A DNA stretch of 64,000 nt from Pseudomonas plecoglossicida NBRC 103162 = DSM 15088 (GCF_000730665.1 NZ_BBIV01000009.1:62001-126000), one strand, 5' to 3'; positions 9,880-19,064 are shown, counted from the first letter of the stretch. Numbers and translations are program-made. The notes: a model not told the origin generated them from the letters alone.

Positions 9880-10635
9880 ATGAATCTGCCCCCACGCCAA
9901 CAACAAATCCTCGAGCTGGTCCGTGATCGCGGCTACGTCAGCATCGAAGAAATGGCGCAGCTGTTCATCGTCACCCCGCAAACCATCCGTCGCGATATCA
10001 ATCAGCTGGCCGAACTCAACCTGCTGCGCCGATACCACGGGGGCGCAGCTTATGACTCGAGCATCGAGAACACCGCCTACGCCATGCGCGCCGACCAGAT
10101 GCGCGATGAGAAACAGCGCATTGCCGAAGCCGTGGCCAGGCAGATTCCCGACCATGCGTCGGTGTTCATCAACATCGGGACCACGACCGAGTCCATTGCC
10201 CGCGCTTTGCTCAACCACAACCACCTGAAGGTCATCACCAACAACCTGCACGTAGCTGCGATCCTGGCGGCCAAGGATGACTTCGAAGTGTTGGTCGCTG
10301 GCGGCACGGTACGCCGTGACGGCGGCGTGGTGGGTCAGGCCAGTGTCGACTTCATCCACCAATTCAAGGTCGATTTTGCCCTGGTCGGCATCAGCGGCAT
10401 CGATGAAGACGGCAGCCTGCTGGATTTCGACTACCAGGAAGTGCGGGTTTCCCAGGCGATCATCGCCAATGCACGCCAGGTAATCCTTGCCGCCGACTCC
10501 AGCAAATTCGGGCGCAATGCCATGGTTCGCCTGGGTTCGATCAGCCTGGTCGATTGCCTGGTGACCGACCAGCCGCCCAGCCCGGCACTCAGCCAGTTGC
10601 TCAACCAGTACAAGATTCGCCTCGACGTGGTCTGA
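9880..10635 (+). CDS. glpR: Glycerol-3-phosphate regulon repressor
   Basis: A 251-residue DeoR-family repressor. The N-terminal helix-turn-helix is [25 protein letters not shown] (residues about 18-42), followed by the sugar-phosphate-sensing domain ([37 protein letters not shown]). It represses the glp genes and is released by glycerol-3-phosphate. The ATG at 9880 with AAGGA is preferred over the TTG-type start at 9844. Sitting between glpK and glpD is the usual pseudomonad order. Candidate operators occur before glpD and, less clearly, before glpF. Confidence 0.95.
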   Translation: MNLPPRQQQILELVRDRGYVSIEEMAQLFIVTPQTIRRDINQLAELNLLRRYHGGAAYDSSIENTAYAMRADQMRDEKQRIAEAVARQIPDHASVFINIGTTTESIARALLNHNHLKVITNNLHVAAILAAKDDFEVLVAGGTVRRDGGVVGQASVDFIHQFKVDFALVGISGIDEDGSLLDFDYQEVRVSQAIIANARQVILAADSSKFGRNAMVRLGSISLVDCLVTDQPPSPALSQLLNQYKIRLDVV

Positions 10636-10640
10636 GCCCA

Positions 10641-10666
10641 GGCGGGCCATTCCAGGCCCGCCATTT
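10641..10666 (+). terminator. Terminator after glpR
   Basis: Perfect 8-bp GC stem GGCGGGCC/GGCCCGCC with a 6-nt loop followed by ATTTT, six bases after the glpR stop. Confidence 0.7.
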
Positions 10667-10747
10667 TCGATAATGTTCACTTTATTGTCATCCGATCAGT
10701 TTTTTCTATAAAGACTGACTGGCGACCCGCATTGTGTTGCGCTAGTA

Positions 10748-10772
10748 TTTTCGGAAACGAACATAAATGTTC
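10748..10772 (+). promoter_or_regulatory. Putative GlpR operator upstream of glpD
   Basis: TTTTCGGAAACGAACA (10748-10763) matches 13 of 16 positions of the E. coli GlpR consensus TGTTCGATAACGAACA. Overlapping it is a perfect inverted repeat GAACAT-AA-ATGTTC (10759-10772). A further TTTTCGATAATGTTCA-like sequence lies at about 10664-10679. Together they suggest tandem GlpR sites in the glpR-glpD gap. Confidence 0.65.
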
Positions 10773-10793
10773 ATATTCGAGGAGGCTTTGCCT

Positions 10794-12323
10794 GTGTCCC
10801 AACCCGTTTCGTCCCAGCTCCCACTCGCCGACTGCTACGACCTCGCCGTGATCGGCGGTGGCATCAACGGCGTGGGCATCGCTGCCGACGCCGCCGGGCG
10901 CGGTTTGAACGTGTTCCTTTGTGAAAAGGACGACCTGGCCCAACACACCTCCTCGGCCAGTAGCAAACTGATCCATGGTGGTCTGCGCTACCTCGAACAC
11001 TATGAATTCCGGCTCGTGCGCGAGGCGCTGGCCGAACGCGAGGTGCTGCTGGCCAAGGCCCCGCACATCGTCAAGCCGATGCGCTTCGTGCTGCCGCACC
11101 GCCCACACCTGCGCCCGGCGTGGATGATCCGTGCCGGCCTGTTCCTGTACGACCACCTGGGCAAGCGCAAGCGTCTGGGCGCCTCGCGCGGCCTGCGCTT
11201 TGGCCCGGGCTACCCGCTCAAGCCGTCGATCACCCGCGGTTTCGAATACGCCGACTGCGCCGTCGACGATGCGCGCCTGGTCGTCCTCAATGCCATGGCC
11301 GCCCGCGAGAAGGGTGCACATATCCAGACCCGCACACGCTGCCTGCGCGCCGAACGCAGCGACGGGCTGTGGCAGGTCGAACTGCAGCATGCCGATGGCA
11401 GCGTGCAGACCATCCGTGCTCGCGCTTTGGTGAATGCCGCCGGCCCATGGGTCGCCAGCTTCATCAAGGATGACCTCAAGCTCGACGCCCCCTACGGCAT
11501 CCGACTGATCCAGGGCAGCCACCTGATCGTTCCGCGTCTCTATGAGGGCGAACACGCCTACATCCTGCAGAACGAAGATCAGCGCATCGTCTTCTGCATT
11601 CCCTACCTCGATCGCTTCACCCTGATCGGCACCACCGACCGTGAATACAGCGGCGACCCCGCCAAGGTCGCGATCACCGAAGAGGAAACCGACTACCTGC
11701 TCAAGGTGGTCAACGCCCACTTCAACCAGCCGCTGAGCCGCGCCGATATCCTGCACACCTACTCCGGGGTGCGGCCACTGTGCAATGACGAGTCGGACAA
11801 CCCTTCGGCCGTTACCCGCGACTACACCTTGGCGCTCTCCGCCAGCGAGGGCCAGGCACCGCTGCTGTCAGTGTTCGGCGGCAAGCTGACCACCTACCGC
11901 AAACTGGCCGAATCGGCCATGGACGAGCTCAAGCCCTACTTCACCCAGATGCGCGGCAGCTGGACCGCCAGCGCACCGCTACCGGGTGGTGAAGACATGA
12001 CCACCGCGCAAGCGCTTGCCGGCGCCGTGCTGGCCCGCTGCAGCTGGCTGCCCGTGGATATCGCCAAACGCTGGGCGTTGACCTACGGTAGTCGCGTATG
12101 GCACCTGCTCGAAGGCGTACAAGGGCCACAAGACCTGGGCCAGGCCATCGGCGGTGGCCTGTTCGGTCGCGAAGTGGATTACCTGCGAAACGAGGAATGG
12201 GCCATCAGCGCCGATGACATCCTGTGGCGCCGGACCAAGTTGGGCCTGTTCACGACTGATGCCGAACAGCAAATCCTGCGCGATTACCTGCAACGGCTTC
12301 AGGCACAGGATCGCGCCGCCTGA
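10794..12323 (+). CDS. glpD: Aerobic glycerol-3-phosphate dehydrogenase
   Basis: A 509-residue FAD enzyme on the inner face of the cytoplasmic membrane that oxidises glycerol-3-phosphate to dihydroxyacetone phosphate and feeds electrons to quinone. The dinucleotide-binding motif GGGINGVGIAADAAGRG is near the N-terminus. The family signatures SSKLIHGGLRYLE and YSGVRPLCNDES, and the GKLTTYRKLAESA segment, follow. I place the start at GTG 10794, which has GGAGG ten bases upstream; the in-frame ATG at 10767 lies inside the operator palindrome and has no ribosome-binding site. Ends at a terminator shared with the next, convergent gene. Confidence 0.95.
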   Translation: MSQPVSSQLPLADCYDLAVIGGGINGVGIAADAAGRGLNVFLCEKDDLAQHTSSASSKLIHGGLRYLEHYEFRLVREALAEREVLLAKAPHIVKPMRFVLPHRPHLRPAWMIRAGLFLYDHLGKRKRLGASRGLRFGPGYPLKPSITRGFEYADCAVDDARLVVLNAMAAREKGAHIQTRTRCLRAERSDGLWQVELQHADGSVQTIRARALVNAAGPWVASFIKDDLKLDAPYGIRLIQGSHLIVPRLYEGEHAYILQNEDQRIVFCIPYLDRFTLIGTTDREYSGDPAKVAITEEETDYLLKVVNAHFNQPLSRADILHTYSGVRPLCNDESDNPSAVTRDYTLALSASEGQAPLLSVFGGKLTTYRKLAESAMDELKPYFTQMRGSWTASAPLPGGEDMTTAQALAGAVLARCSWLPVDIAKRWALTYGSRVWHLLEGVQGPQDLGQAIGGGLFGREVDYLRNEEWAISADDILWRRTKLGLFTTDAEQQILRDYLQRLQAQDRAA

Positions 12324-12328
12324 TCGAC

Positions 12329-12354
12329 GCGAGCGCCCCAAACGGGGCGCTCGC
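12329..12354. terminator. Terminator between glpD and the NEL gene
   Basis: Perfect 11-bp stem GCGAGCGCCCC/GGGGCGCTCGC with an AAAC loop, lying between the stop codons of two convergent genes, only a few bases from each. The T-tract is short. Confidence 0.75.
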
Positions 12355-12359
12355 TTGAT

Positions 12360-15300
12360 TTACCGCTGGGATCGCTCGTAAGCCTCACGGGCCAGGGTCC
12401 GGATCAGCTCACGCTCAGCCACATGCAGTTCATGCATCAAGGCATTGCTGGCCTCCAGATAGGCCTGCTCACCTCCCGTGCTCGCCGCGTTTTCGGCTTC
12501 GACCAGACGCTGGTGGAAACCCTCCACCAGCACCTCGAAACGCAGGTTTTCGCGCTCGCGCACGTGGTTCTGCCAGAACGGCCGCTCGGCCAGCGAATCA
12601 CTGACTGCCTGCGCAGTTTCCGCAGCCTGCACCGCACGCAGCGCACGCTTCAGATCGCTGCTAGTCACCTGGGCAAAACTTTCGTAGTGCATCGTGTCGG
12701 GCTGCGCCGGCAACTCCAGTGCGGGGGCCAGCTTGACCCGATAGCACAGACGCACCTCGATATCATCAATGGCTGACGCCCCCCGCTCGTGCAGACGAAC
12801 AATGTGCCGGGCCGCCTCCTGGTCGACCTGGTCGAGACGAAACAACGTGGTGCCCAACCGTACCAGCCGTCGTTCGAGATCGGCGACACTGACGTTGTCG
12901 ATGCCCCGTTGGACCAGCACGCTGATTTCCATCTGGCTGAGCATCAGCAGCAGCCGATCGTCACAGGTGCGCGGTCCGCCGGCTTCCCTGAACAACGAAG
13001 TGCGCACCGACTCGTGCTGCTCGCAGGTTTCCAGCAAGCGCCAGATGCGCATGCGGTAATGGCCCGGATGCTCCTGGAAGTCGTCCGACACGGCAAAATC
13101 GGCAAGAAAGCGGAACAGGTCGGCCGACCCTGGCTCGCCGTGCAGGGTGTCCCACAAGGCCTCCCGGTCGCTGCGCAGGTCGTCGCGAACACTGCCAATC
13201 CATATCTCGCGCACTGTCGCATCCGGGCTCTGGTGACGATAGCCGGCACTGCCCCTCGCGGCGCCGTGGTCGTTTCCGCGAGCTTGATCCAGGCGCCGGG
13301 CGCTGGGCTCGTCCAGCGGGTTGTCATGTAGGTGCAGGCGCTGCACGCGCAAGCGCAGGCCGTCGACATGCTCACGGATCTGGCGGATATGGTTTTCCCG
13401 CAAGTCGGCCAATGACTGCCAGCCCAGGCTACTGGGCGCAGGCAGCTCGGCGAGTGCCGTAGCCCTCAGATGCAGATGACGCAAATGAATCAGGCTTGAG
13501 ACATCGGGTGTCTCGCCCAACTGGCTGAAGCTCAGGTCCAGCCTTTGCAAATGCGTCAAGGCGCCGAGGCGCCGATTGCCATCGGCATCCATCACGATCC
13601 GGTTGCTACTGAGGTCCAGCAGCCTTAACTGGCTCAGATTCTCCAGGCCCGGAGGTATTGCAGTGAGCTGATTGCCACGCAGGTCGAGTTCGACCAGGTT
13701 GCCGAATCTGTGCAGGAAATCAGTGCCCAGTGTGCTCAGGTCCATACCGCGCAATGTCATGCGCCTGACATGGCCGTAATCCACACCCTCGGGCAGTACT
13801 GGAAGCTCCCCTGTGCGCTCGCCATCGATGAACAGCACATACTCATCGGCCAGGTTGACCACTTTGCGCCGCCAGCAACGTCGCAAGGCCTCCGCCACGC
13901 GGCGCCGCCTGAGCATCTGCCGCAAGCCACGGCCCTGCTCCTGCCAGCTGTCCAGCGCTGCGCGCAGGCTGGACAGCTGGGCTTGCAGTTGCTGGTAGTG
14001 ATCCCAGAGGTTCACTTCGCGATTCATCAGGTCGAGCAGGTAGACCTCCATCTCAGCATCCTGCAATGTCGGAAAAATCTGCTGAATACCCCGCCGGATT
14101 GCCTGACGGCTGCTCTCGCCGCGCCCACTGAGCGGGTATCCCAGGCGACCATCGGCAAAGCGTCGTGGCGGACGAATGCCGGCCCCGACCGGTGCCATGC
14201 CAAGCAGCGCGGCCGCCTGTTCGCGATGCTCGCTGGCATGGTTTGCCTGCCAGATGCGCAAGTCCTCCACTGCCTCGGGTAACGGCGCAGTCGGACCGGT
14301 CAGTCCCAGGGCCAATCTCTGCGTATCGGCATTGCTCGCCTCTGCCATGTGCAACCCCAGACAGGCGCGATCGAGACGACTGTCACGCACATACCAGCGC
14401 GCCTGCTCCGCCAGTGCCAAGGGCACCCGCCCCTGGTCGAGCAGGCTGTCACGCTGGGCAGTACTTGCCTGCTCGAGGATTTGCGCTGCACCACGCACGC
14501 TCAGGCCAGGGAAATCCCGCAGCAGCACCGCCTGCTCCGCTGACGGCATACCCTGCAGGCTGGCAAGGTGCAGCTCCAGCGCATGCGCCTGCAGCGCCGG
14601 GCTCTGGTGCAGGACAAGGTAACGATCACGAAGGTCGAGCAAGCGCGCCGGGGCGGGTGCACCGTCATGATGCAGACGGCGTAACTGGTCGAGGCGCATC
14701 CCGGTGCTCTGCAGCAGCACCTCGGCGGTCCCGTCGGTGTCATCGGCCAGCGCCCCGCCCCATCGACGCAACAGGGAGCCATGATCTTGCAGGTCATGCA
14801 CGGGCGCCTCACCCTGGGCCAGCTTCAAACGGCTCGCTCCGCGCGGCTCCGGCACCAGCTCATCGACGAACTCGACGCGCTTGAGCACGGCCTTGCCCGC
14901 AACCATCGCCCCCCCCAGCAACAGGCTCTCGGCCACGCCCAGCGCCACGCCGAAGACATGATCGAGCGCACCTTGCCTGTCACCCAGTTGCCAGTCCCGA
15001 TAGCCTTCGTAGACCTCATCGGCAACTTGCACGGCAGCCACCGCGAACATCACCTCGCCCAATACCGGGACAAACAATGCCGCCAGGTTGAGCAGGTCAA
15101 GGCCAGCGCCGACCATCGCTTGCAGGCGAAGGTGGCGTTCAAGCAGGTCCTCTTGCGCGGTGGGCACCGCCAGCATGCCGGCATCGTCCAGAAGCTTGTC
15201 GAGCTGACGGTTGCGCAAGCAGGCAAAGACTTCCGACTCGATGGCAAAGTGGCGAATATCCAGCTCGGCATTCTCCAGGCCCAGTTGCACGCCAAGGGCA

Positions 15301-16256
15301 ACGTCGAAGGCTGGCCGATCCCGTTCACGGATAAAGCGCGCGAAATGGCGCCGGTACCCGCTGCTCCGTAAGCGCTGCGCCAGGGCAGCCTGCAGGTCCT
15401 CCCAGCTGGCATGCTGGGACAAGGTTGCAAGCGGGTCTTGTGGCAGCCACAACACGATGCAGCTCGGTGTGTCGGCCTGCGGCGCGTGTATCCCCAGGGC
15501 CAGCGCCCCAACGATCGGCTTGCCCAGCAGATTCAGATGATGGGCAGTCACCCGTCCTGGCAGCGCTGGCACGGTCGGCACGGCGGCGATCAGTGGAAGC
15601 AGATGCAGGTAAGCGGCATGGCTGAGCATACCTTTCAACGCAGCCAGGCGCACGGCGGCTTCCAGTTGCAAACGCAGATTGGTTTCCATCAGTCGCTCGA
15701 TGCCTGCGCCAGCCATCCCTTTCGGGCTGCCAGGCCGATCCTTGGGCCGCAAGATCTGACCGATCAGCGTCTGATAGCGACCGCCGAGATCCAGTTGCCT
15801 GCAGCAGCGTGCGAATGACTGAAAGTCGAGCGACAGCGGTTGGCCGTGCGCATCCACCAGCATCGCCTGTCGTCGCAACATGGGCTGCGTGTCATCAGCA
15901 TGAAAATTGTGCAGCGCCGCTGCCAACAGGCTCTGCCGGGACCTGAACGTCTGAGTGGGCACTGGCAAACGCGGCGCAGCCGTGGGCAGGTCGAGCTCCT
16001 GAGTGATACGCACCTGCATGCGGCGTACATCAGGTACTTCGACACCCAGGTCGCGCAACGCCTGATCGAGCAAGGGCATGGCGAACTGGTCGAGCGCAGG
16101 AAGGCGCGCGAAGACTCGCTTGAGCCGTTCCGCGCACTCCTGCTGTTGGCTCAGCGCCCGATGCAGCTTGCGCAGGTGTTCTGGCTGGGCCAAAGTCAGC
16201 CAACCGGGCAGTTGACGGGCGATAAGCGCATCTACAGAGTCGGGGGGGAAAGTCAT
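12360..16256 (-). CDS. NEL-type E3 ubiquitin ligase effector-like protein (DUF6543-LRR-NEL)
   Basis: A 1298-residue protein of the IpaH/SspH relative family. The N-terminal two thirds resemble the DUF6543 (dermonecrotic toxin-like) region, with a hydrophobic stretch near LNLAALFVPVLGEVMFAVAA. Leucine-rich repeats follow at about residues 820-960 (VELDLRGNQLTAIPPGLENL, LRLLDLSSNRI, LQRLDLSFSQL, LRHLHLRATAL). The C-terminal part resembles the novel E3 ligase domain: GGPRTCDDRLLLML carries the C-x-D motif with the candidate catalytic Cys1098. Such proteins attach ubiquitin to host proteins. No signal peptide, secretion genes or chaperone gene are nearby, so export is unknown. ATG 16256 has AGGAG eight bases upstream; GTG 16265 is an alternative. 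The gene stands alone between the glp and aat clusters. Confidence 0.85.
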   Translation of the reverse strand: MTFPPDSVDALIARQLPGWLTLAQPEHLRKLHRALSQQQECAERLKRVFARLPALDQFAMPLLDQALRDLGVEVPDVRRMQVRITQELDLPTAAPRLPVPTQTFRSRQSLLAAALHNFHADDTQPMLRRQAMLVDAHGQPLSLDFQSFARCCRQLDLGGRYQTLIGQILRPKDRPGSPKGMAGAGIERLMETNLRLQLEAAVRLAALKGMLSHAAYLHLLPLIAAVPTVPALPGRVTAHHLNLLGKPIVGALALGIHAPQADTPSCIVLWLPQDPLATLSQHASWEDLQAALAQRLRSSGYRRHFARFIRERDRPAFDVALGVQLGLENAELDIRHFAIESEVFACLRNRQLDKLLDDAGMLAVPTAQEDLLERHLRLQAMVGAGLDLLNLAALFVPVLGEVMFAVAAVQVADEVYEGYRDWQLGDRQGALDHVFGVALGVAESLLLGGAMVAGKAVLKRVEFVDELVPEPRGASRLKLAQGEAPVHDLQDHGSLLRRWGGALADDTDGTAEVLLQSTGMRLDQLRRLHHDGAPAPARLLDLRDRYLVLHQSPALQAHALELHLASLQGMPSAEQAVLLRDFPGLSVRGAAQILEQASTAQRDSLLDQGRVPLALAEQARWYVRDSRLDRACLGLHMAEASNADTQRLALGLTGPTAPLPEAVEDLRIWQANHASEHREQAAALLGMAPVGAGIRPPRRFADGRLGYPLSGRGESSRQAIRRGIQQIFPTLQDAEMEVYLLDLMNREVNLWDHYQQLQAQLSSLRAALDSWQEQGRGLRQMLRRRRVAEALRRCWRRKVVNLADEYVLFIDGERTGELPVLPEGVDYGHVRRMTLRGMDLSTLGTDFLHRFGNLVELDLRGNQLTAIPPGLENLSQLRLLDLSSNRIVMDADGNRRLGALTHLQRLDLSFSQLGETPDVSSLIHLRHLHLRATALAELPAPSSLGWQSLADLRENHIRQIREHVDGLRLRVQRLHLHDNPLDEPSARRLDQARGNDHGAARGSAGYRHQSPDATVREIWIGSVRDDLRSDREALWDTLHGEPGSADLFRFLADFAVSDDFQEHPGHYRMRIWRLLETCEQHESVRTSLFREAGGPRTCDDRLLLMLSQMEISVLVQRGIDNVSVADLERRLVRLGTTLFRLDQVDQEAARHIVRLHERGASAIDDIEVRLCYRVKLAPALELPAQPDTMHYESFAQVTSSDLKRALRAVQAAETAQAVSDSLAERPFWQNHVRERENLRFEVLVEGFHQRLVEAENAASTGGEQAYLEASNALMHELHVAERELIRTLAREAYERSQR

Positions 16257-16343
16257 GGCGGGCACTCCTGGGGATGGGAGGCCAGCTCAACGCAGATCGC
16301 CAAAGCAGCGGTATTAGTTAACTGCCACTTCAGCGGTCACTCA

Positions 16344-16357
16344 TTCGGATTTCCGAA
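16344..16357. promoter_or_regulatory. Putative AauR binding site
   Basis: TTCGG-ATTT-CCGAA is a perfect inverted repeat of the form TTCGG-N4-CCGAA, which I recall as the motif proposed for AauR in P. putida. It lies about 125 bases upstream of the sigma-54 promoter, the expected distance for an enhancer-type activator. A degenerate second copy (TTCGG with CCGTC) is at 16376-16389. Confidence 0.7.
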
Positions 16358-16466
16358 CGGGCGCAATGCAACTCATTCGGAAGCCCGTCCGCCCTGCGCA
16401 GTTGTAAAAACACCGCAATTCCTTCAGCCCCAGTATTTTCGGGGGGTTATGATCGATGTCAGGGCT

Positions 16467-16482
16467 TGGCACGAGTCATGCT
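16467..16482 (+). promoter_or_regulatory. Sigma-54 (RpoN) promoter of aatJ
   Basis: TGGCACGAGTCATGCT fits the -24/-12 consensus TGGCACG-N4-TTGCW with one change. The GG (16468-16469) and GC (16480-16481) are exactly ten bases apart, as required. This agrees with regulation by the sigma-54-dependent activator AauR encoded downstream. Confidence 0.8.
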
Positions 16483-16585
16483 CTACACTTGGAAGTCGAA
16501 TGCACACCGCTTCTTGCTGTATTCGTTGAACGAAAGAGTCCGCCAACGGCTCCATAAAAAAAACAAACACGTCGAGGAAAATTTG

Positions 16586-17503
16586 ATGCGCATCGTTCGT
16601 CAATTGCTGGGCGCCGCCATCGCGGCTGCAGTCATCGCTTCGCCGGCCATGGCCGAGGAGCTGACCGGCACCCTGAAGAAGATCAAGGACTCGGGCACCA
16701 TCACCCTGGGGCACCGTGACTCCTCCATTCCGTTTTCCTACCTGGCCGGCAAGCCCGAGCCCGTGGGCTATTCGCACGACATCCAGCTGGCTGTCGTCGA
16801 CGCCCTGAAGAAGCAACTGGGTACGGACATCAAGGTCCGTTACAACCTGGTCACCTCGCAAACCCGCATCCCGCTGGTGCAGAACGGCACCGTCGACCTG
16901 GAGTGCGGCTCCACCACCAACAACGTCGAGCGCCAGCAGCAGGTCGGCTTCTCGGTGGGCATCTTCGAAGTCGGTACCCGCCTGCTGACCAAGGTCAAGG
17001 ACGGTCAGCCTTCCTACAAGGACTTCCCTGACCTGGCCGGCAAGAACGTCGTGACCACCGCCGGTACCACCTCCGAGCGCATCCTCAAGGCGATGAACGC
17101 CGACAAGCAGATGAAGATGAACGTGATTTCCGCCAAGGACCACGGTGAAGCCTTCAACATGCTCGAAAGCGGCCGCGCCGTGGCCTTCATGATGGACGAC
17201 GCCCTCCTCGCCGGTGAAATGGCCAAGGCCCGCAAGCCGGCCGACTGGGTCATCACCGGCACCCCGCAGTCGTACGAAATCTACGGCTGCATGGTGCGCA
17301 AGGATGACGCAGCGTTCAAGAAAGCGGTCGACGACGCCATCGTTGCCTACTTCAAGTCGGGCGAAGTCAACAAGAGCTACGACAAGTGGTTCCAGCAACC
17401 GATTCCGCCAAAAGGCCTGAACCTGCAGTTCCCGATGAGCGACGAGCTGAAAAAACTGATCGCCGAGCCGACCGACAAGGCCGCGGACGAGAAGAAGTCC
17501 TGA
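16586..17503 (+). CDS. aatJ: Glutamate/aspartate ABC transporter, periplasmic binding protein
   Basis: A 305-residue periplasmic solute-binding protein (family 3) that captures acidic amino acids for the AatQMP transporter. It begins with a Sec signal peptide (MRIVRQLLGAAIAAAVIASPAMA, cleaved before EELTG). Binding-fold motifs include TITLGHRDSSIPFSY, DLECGSTTNN and TTAGTTSERIL. The ATG at 16586 has GAGGAAA upstream; the longer in-frame start at 16466 would place the sigma-54 promoter inside the gene and bury the signal peptide. A stem-loop separates it from aatQ, which would favour more binding protein than permease. Confidence 0.95.
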   Translation: MRIVRQLLGAAIAAAVIASPAMAEELTGTLKKIKDSGTITLGHRDSSIPFSYLAGKPEPVGYSHDIQLAVVDALKKQLGTDIKVRYNLVTSQTRIPLVQNGTVDLECGSTTNNVERQQQVGFSVGIFEVGTRLLTKVKDGQPSYKDFPDLAGKNVVTTAGTTSERILKAMNADKQMKMNVISAKDHGEAFNMLESGRAVAFMMDDALLAGEMAKARKPADWVITGTPQSYEIYGCMVRKDDAAFKKAVDDAIVAYFKSGEVNKSYDKWFQQPIPPKGLNLQFPMSDELKKLIAEPTDKAADEKKS

Positions 17504-17512
17504 TCCTCAGAT

Positions 17513-17556
17513 AGTGGCCTGGTGCGCAAGCGCACGAATCAATCCTGCAGGCCACT
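17513..17556 (+). other. Intercistronic stem-loop between aatJ and aatQ
   Basis: Outer arms AGTGGCCTG/CAGGCCACT enclose an inner hairpin GTGCGC-AA-GCGCAC. It starts 10 bases after the aatJ stop. A second hairpin (arms at 17575-17585 and 17593-17603) follows. Such structures commonly protect the binding-protein mRNA and damp read-through into the permease genes. Confidence 0.6.
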
Positions 17557-17645
17557 CATTAGTGTCTAACCTTTCATCCGAGGGCGCATGCCGCCCTTGG
17601 ATGCTCGAAGGTGCCCGTGAAACAACCGTCTGAGGGGAAATCCCG

Positions 17646-18392
17646 ATGAATTACAACTGGGACTGGGGCGTGTTCTTCAAGTCCACCGGCGTGGGCAGCG
17701 AAACCTATCTGGACTGGTACATCACCGGTTTGGGCTGGACCATCGCCATCGCCATCTCCGCCTGGATCATCGCGCTGCTGCTGGGCTCTGTGCTCGGCGT
17801 CATGCGTACCGTGCCGAACCGACTGGTCTCGGGCATCGCCACCGCCTATGTGGAACTGTTCCGCAACGTGCCGCTGCTGGTGCAGCTGTTCGTCTGGTAC
17901 TTCCTGGTACCGGACCTGCTCCCCGAAGGCCTGCAGGAATGGTTCAAGCAGGACCTCAACCCGACCACTTCGGCGCTGATCAGCGTGGTCATCTGCCTGG
18001 GCCTGTTCACCGCCGCCCGCGTTTGCGAACAGGTGCGTACCGGTATCCAGGCGCTGCCCAAAGGCCAGGAAGCCGCCGCCCGTGCGATGGGCTTCAGCCT
18101 GCCGCAGATCTACAACAACGTGCTGCTGCCGCAGGCCTACCGGATCATCATTCCGCCGCTTACCTCCGAGTTCCTCAACGTGTTCAAGAACTCCTCGGTG
18201 GCATCGCTGATCGGCTTGATGGAGCTGCTGGCACAGACCAAGCAGACTGCCGAGTTCTCGGCCAACCTGTTCGAGGCCTTCACCCTGGCCACGTTGATCT
18301 ACTTCACCCTGAACATGGGGTTGATGCTGCTGATGCGCATGGTCGAGAAGAAAGTCTCGGTGCCGGGCCTGATTTCCGTGGGAGGCAAGTAA
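17646..18392 (+). CDS. aatQ: Glutamate/aspartate ABC transporter permease
   Basis: A 248-residue inner-membrane permease of the HisMQ/GltJK type. Hydrophobic segments start at about residue 27 (GLGWTIAIAISAWIIALLLGSVLG). The cytoplasmic EAA loop, which contacts the ATPase, is visible at GQEAAARAMGFSLPQIYNNVLLPQA. It pairs with AatM to form the channel for glutamate and aspartate. The stop codon is immediately followed by the ATG of aatM, so the two are coupled. Confidence 0.93.
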   Translation: MNYNWDWGVFFKSTGVGSETYLDWYITGLGWTIAIAISAWIIALLLGSVLGVMRTVPNRLVSGIATAYVELFRNVPLLVQLFVWYFLVPDLLPEGLQEWFKQDLNPTTSALISVVICLGLFTAARVCEQVRTGIQALPKGQEAAARAMGFSLPQIYNNVLLPQAYRIIIPPLTSEFLNVFKNSSVASLIGLMELLAQTKQTAEFSANLFEAFTLATLIYFTLNMGLMLLMRMVEKKVSVPGLISVGGK

Positions 18393-19064
18393 ATGGACAT
18401 GGATTTCAGCGAAATCATCCCGGCTTTGCCAGCCCTCTGGGAAGGCATGATCATGACCTTGCAGCTGATGGTCATGGGCGTGGTCGGCGGTATCGTCCTC
18501 GGTACCCTCCTGGCCTTGATGCGCCTGTCGTCGAACAAGCTGATGTCGAACCTGGCGGGTGCCTACGTCAACTACTTCCGCTCGATCCCGTTGCTGCTGG
18601 TGATCACCTGGTTCTACCTGGCAGTGCCATTCGTGCTGCGCTGGATCACTGGTGAAGATACCCCGGTGGGGGCCTTCACCTCCTGCGTGGTGGCCTTCAT
18701 GATGTTCGAGGCCGCCTATTTCTGCGAAATCGTGCGGGCTGGCGTGCAGTCGATCTCGAAGGGCCAGATGGGCGCCGCCCAGGCCCTGGGCATGACCTAC
18801 GGCCAGACCATGCGCCTGATCATCCTGCCCCAGGCCTTCCGCAAGATGACCCCGCTGCTGCTGCAGCAGAGCATCATCCTGTTCCAGGACACCTCGCTGG
18901 TGTACACCGTCGGCCTGGTGGATTTCCTCAACTCGGCACGCTCCAACGGCGACATCATCGGGCGCTCCCATGAGTTCCTGATCTTTGCCGGGGTCGTCTA
19001 CTTCCTCATCAGCTTCTCCGCTTCGTGGCTGGTCAAGCGCCTGCAAAAAAGGATCACCGTATGA
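18393..19064 (+). CDS. aatM: Glutamate/aspartate ABC transporter permease
   Basis: A 223-residue second permease subunit, GltK-like. Membrane segments begin with [21 protein letters not shown]. The EAA loop is [20 protein letters not shown]. It starts directly after the aatQ stop and its own stop overlaps the aatP start (ATGA at 19061), evidence of a tightly coupled operon. A second Met at codon 3 could also serve as the start. Confidence 0.93.
   Translation: MDMDFSEIIPALPALWEGMIMTLQLMVMGVVGGIVLGTLLALMRLSSNKLMSNLAGAYVNYFRSIPLLLVITWFYLAVPFVLRWITGEDTPVGAFTSCVVAFMMFEAAYFCEIVRAGVQSISKGQMGAAQALGMTYGQTMRLIILPQAFRKMTPLLLQQSIILFQDTSLVYTVGLVDFLNSARSNGDIIGRSHEFLIFAGVVYFLISFSASWLVKRLQKRITV

Noticed and set aside
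14165..14884. 239-codon open frame on the plus strand within the NEL gene
   Set aside because: Its residue composition (Pro/Ala/Arg-rich) and lack of motifs mark it as an out-of-frame shadow of the 1298-residue protein.
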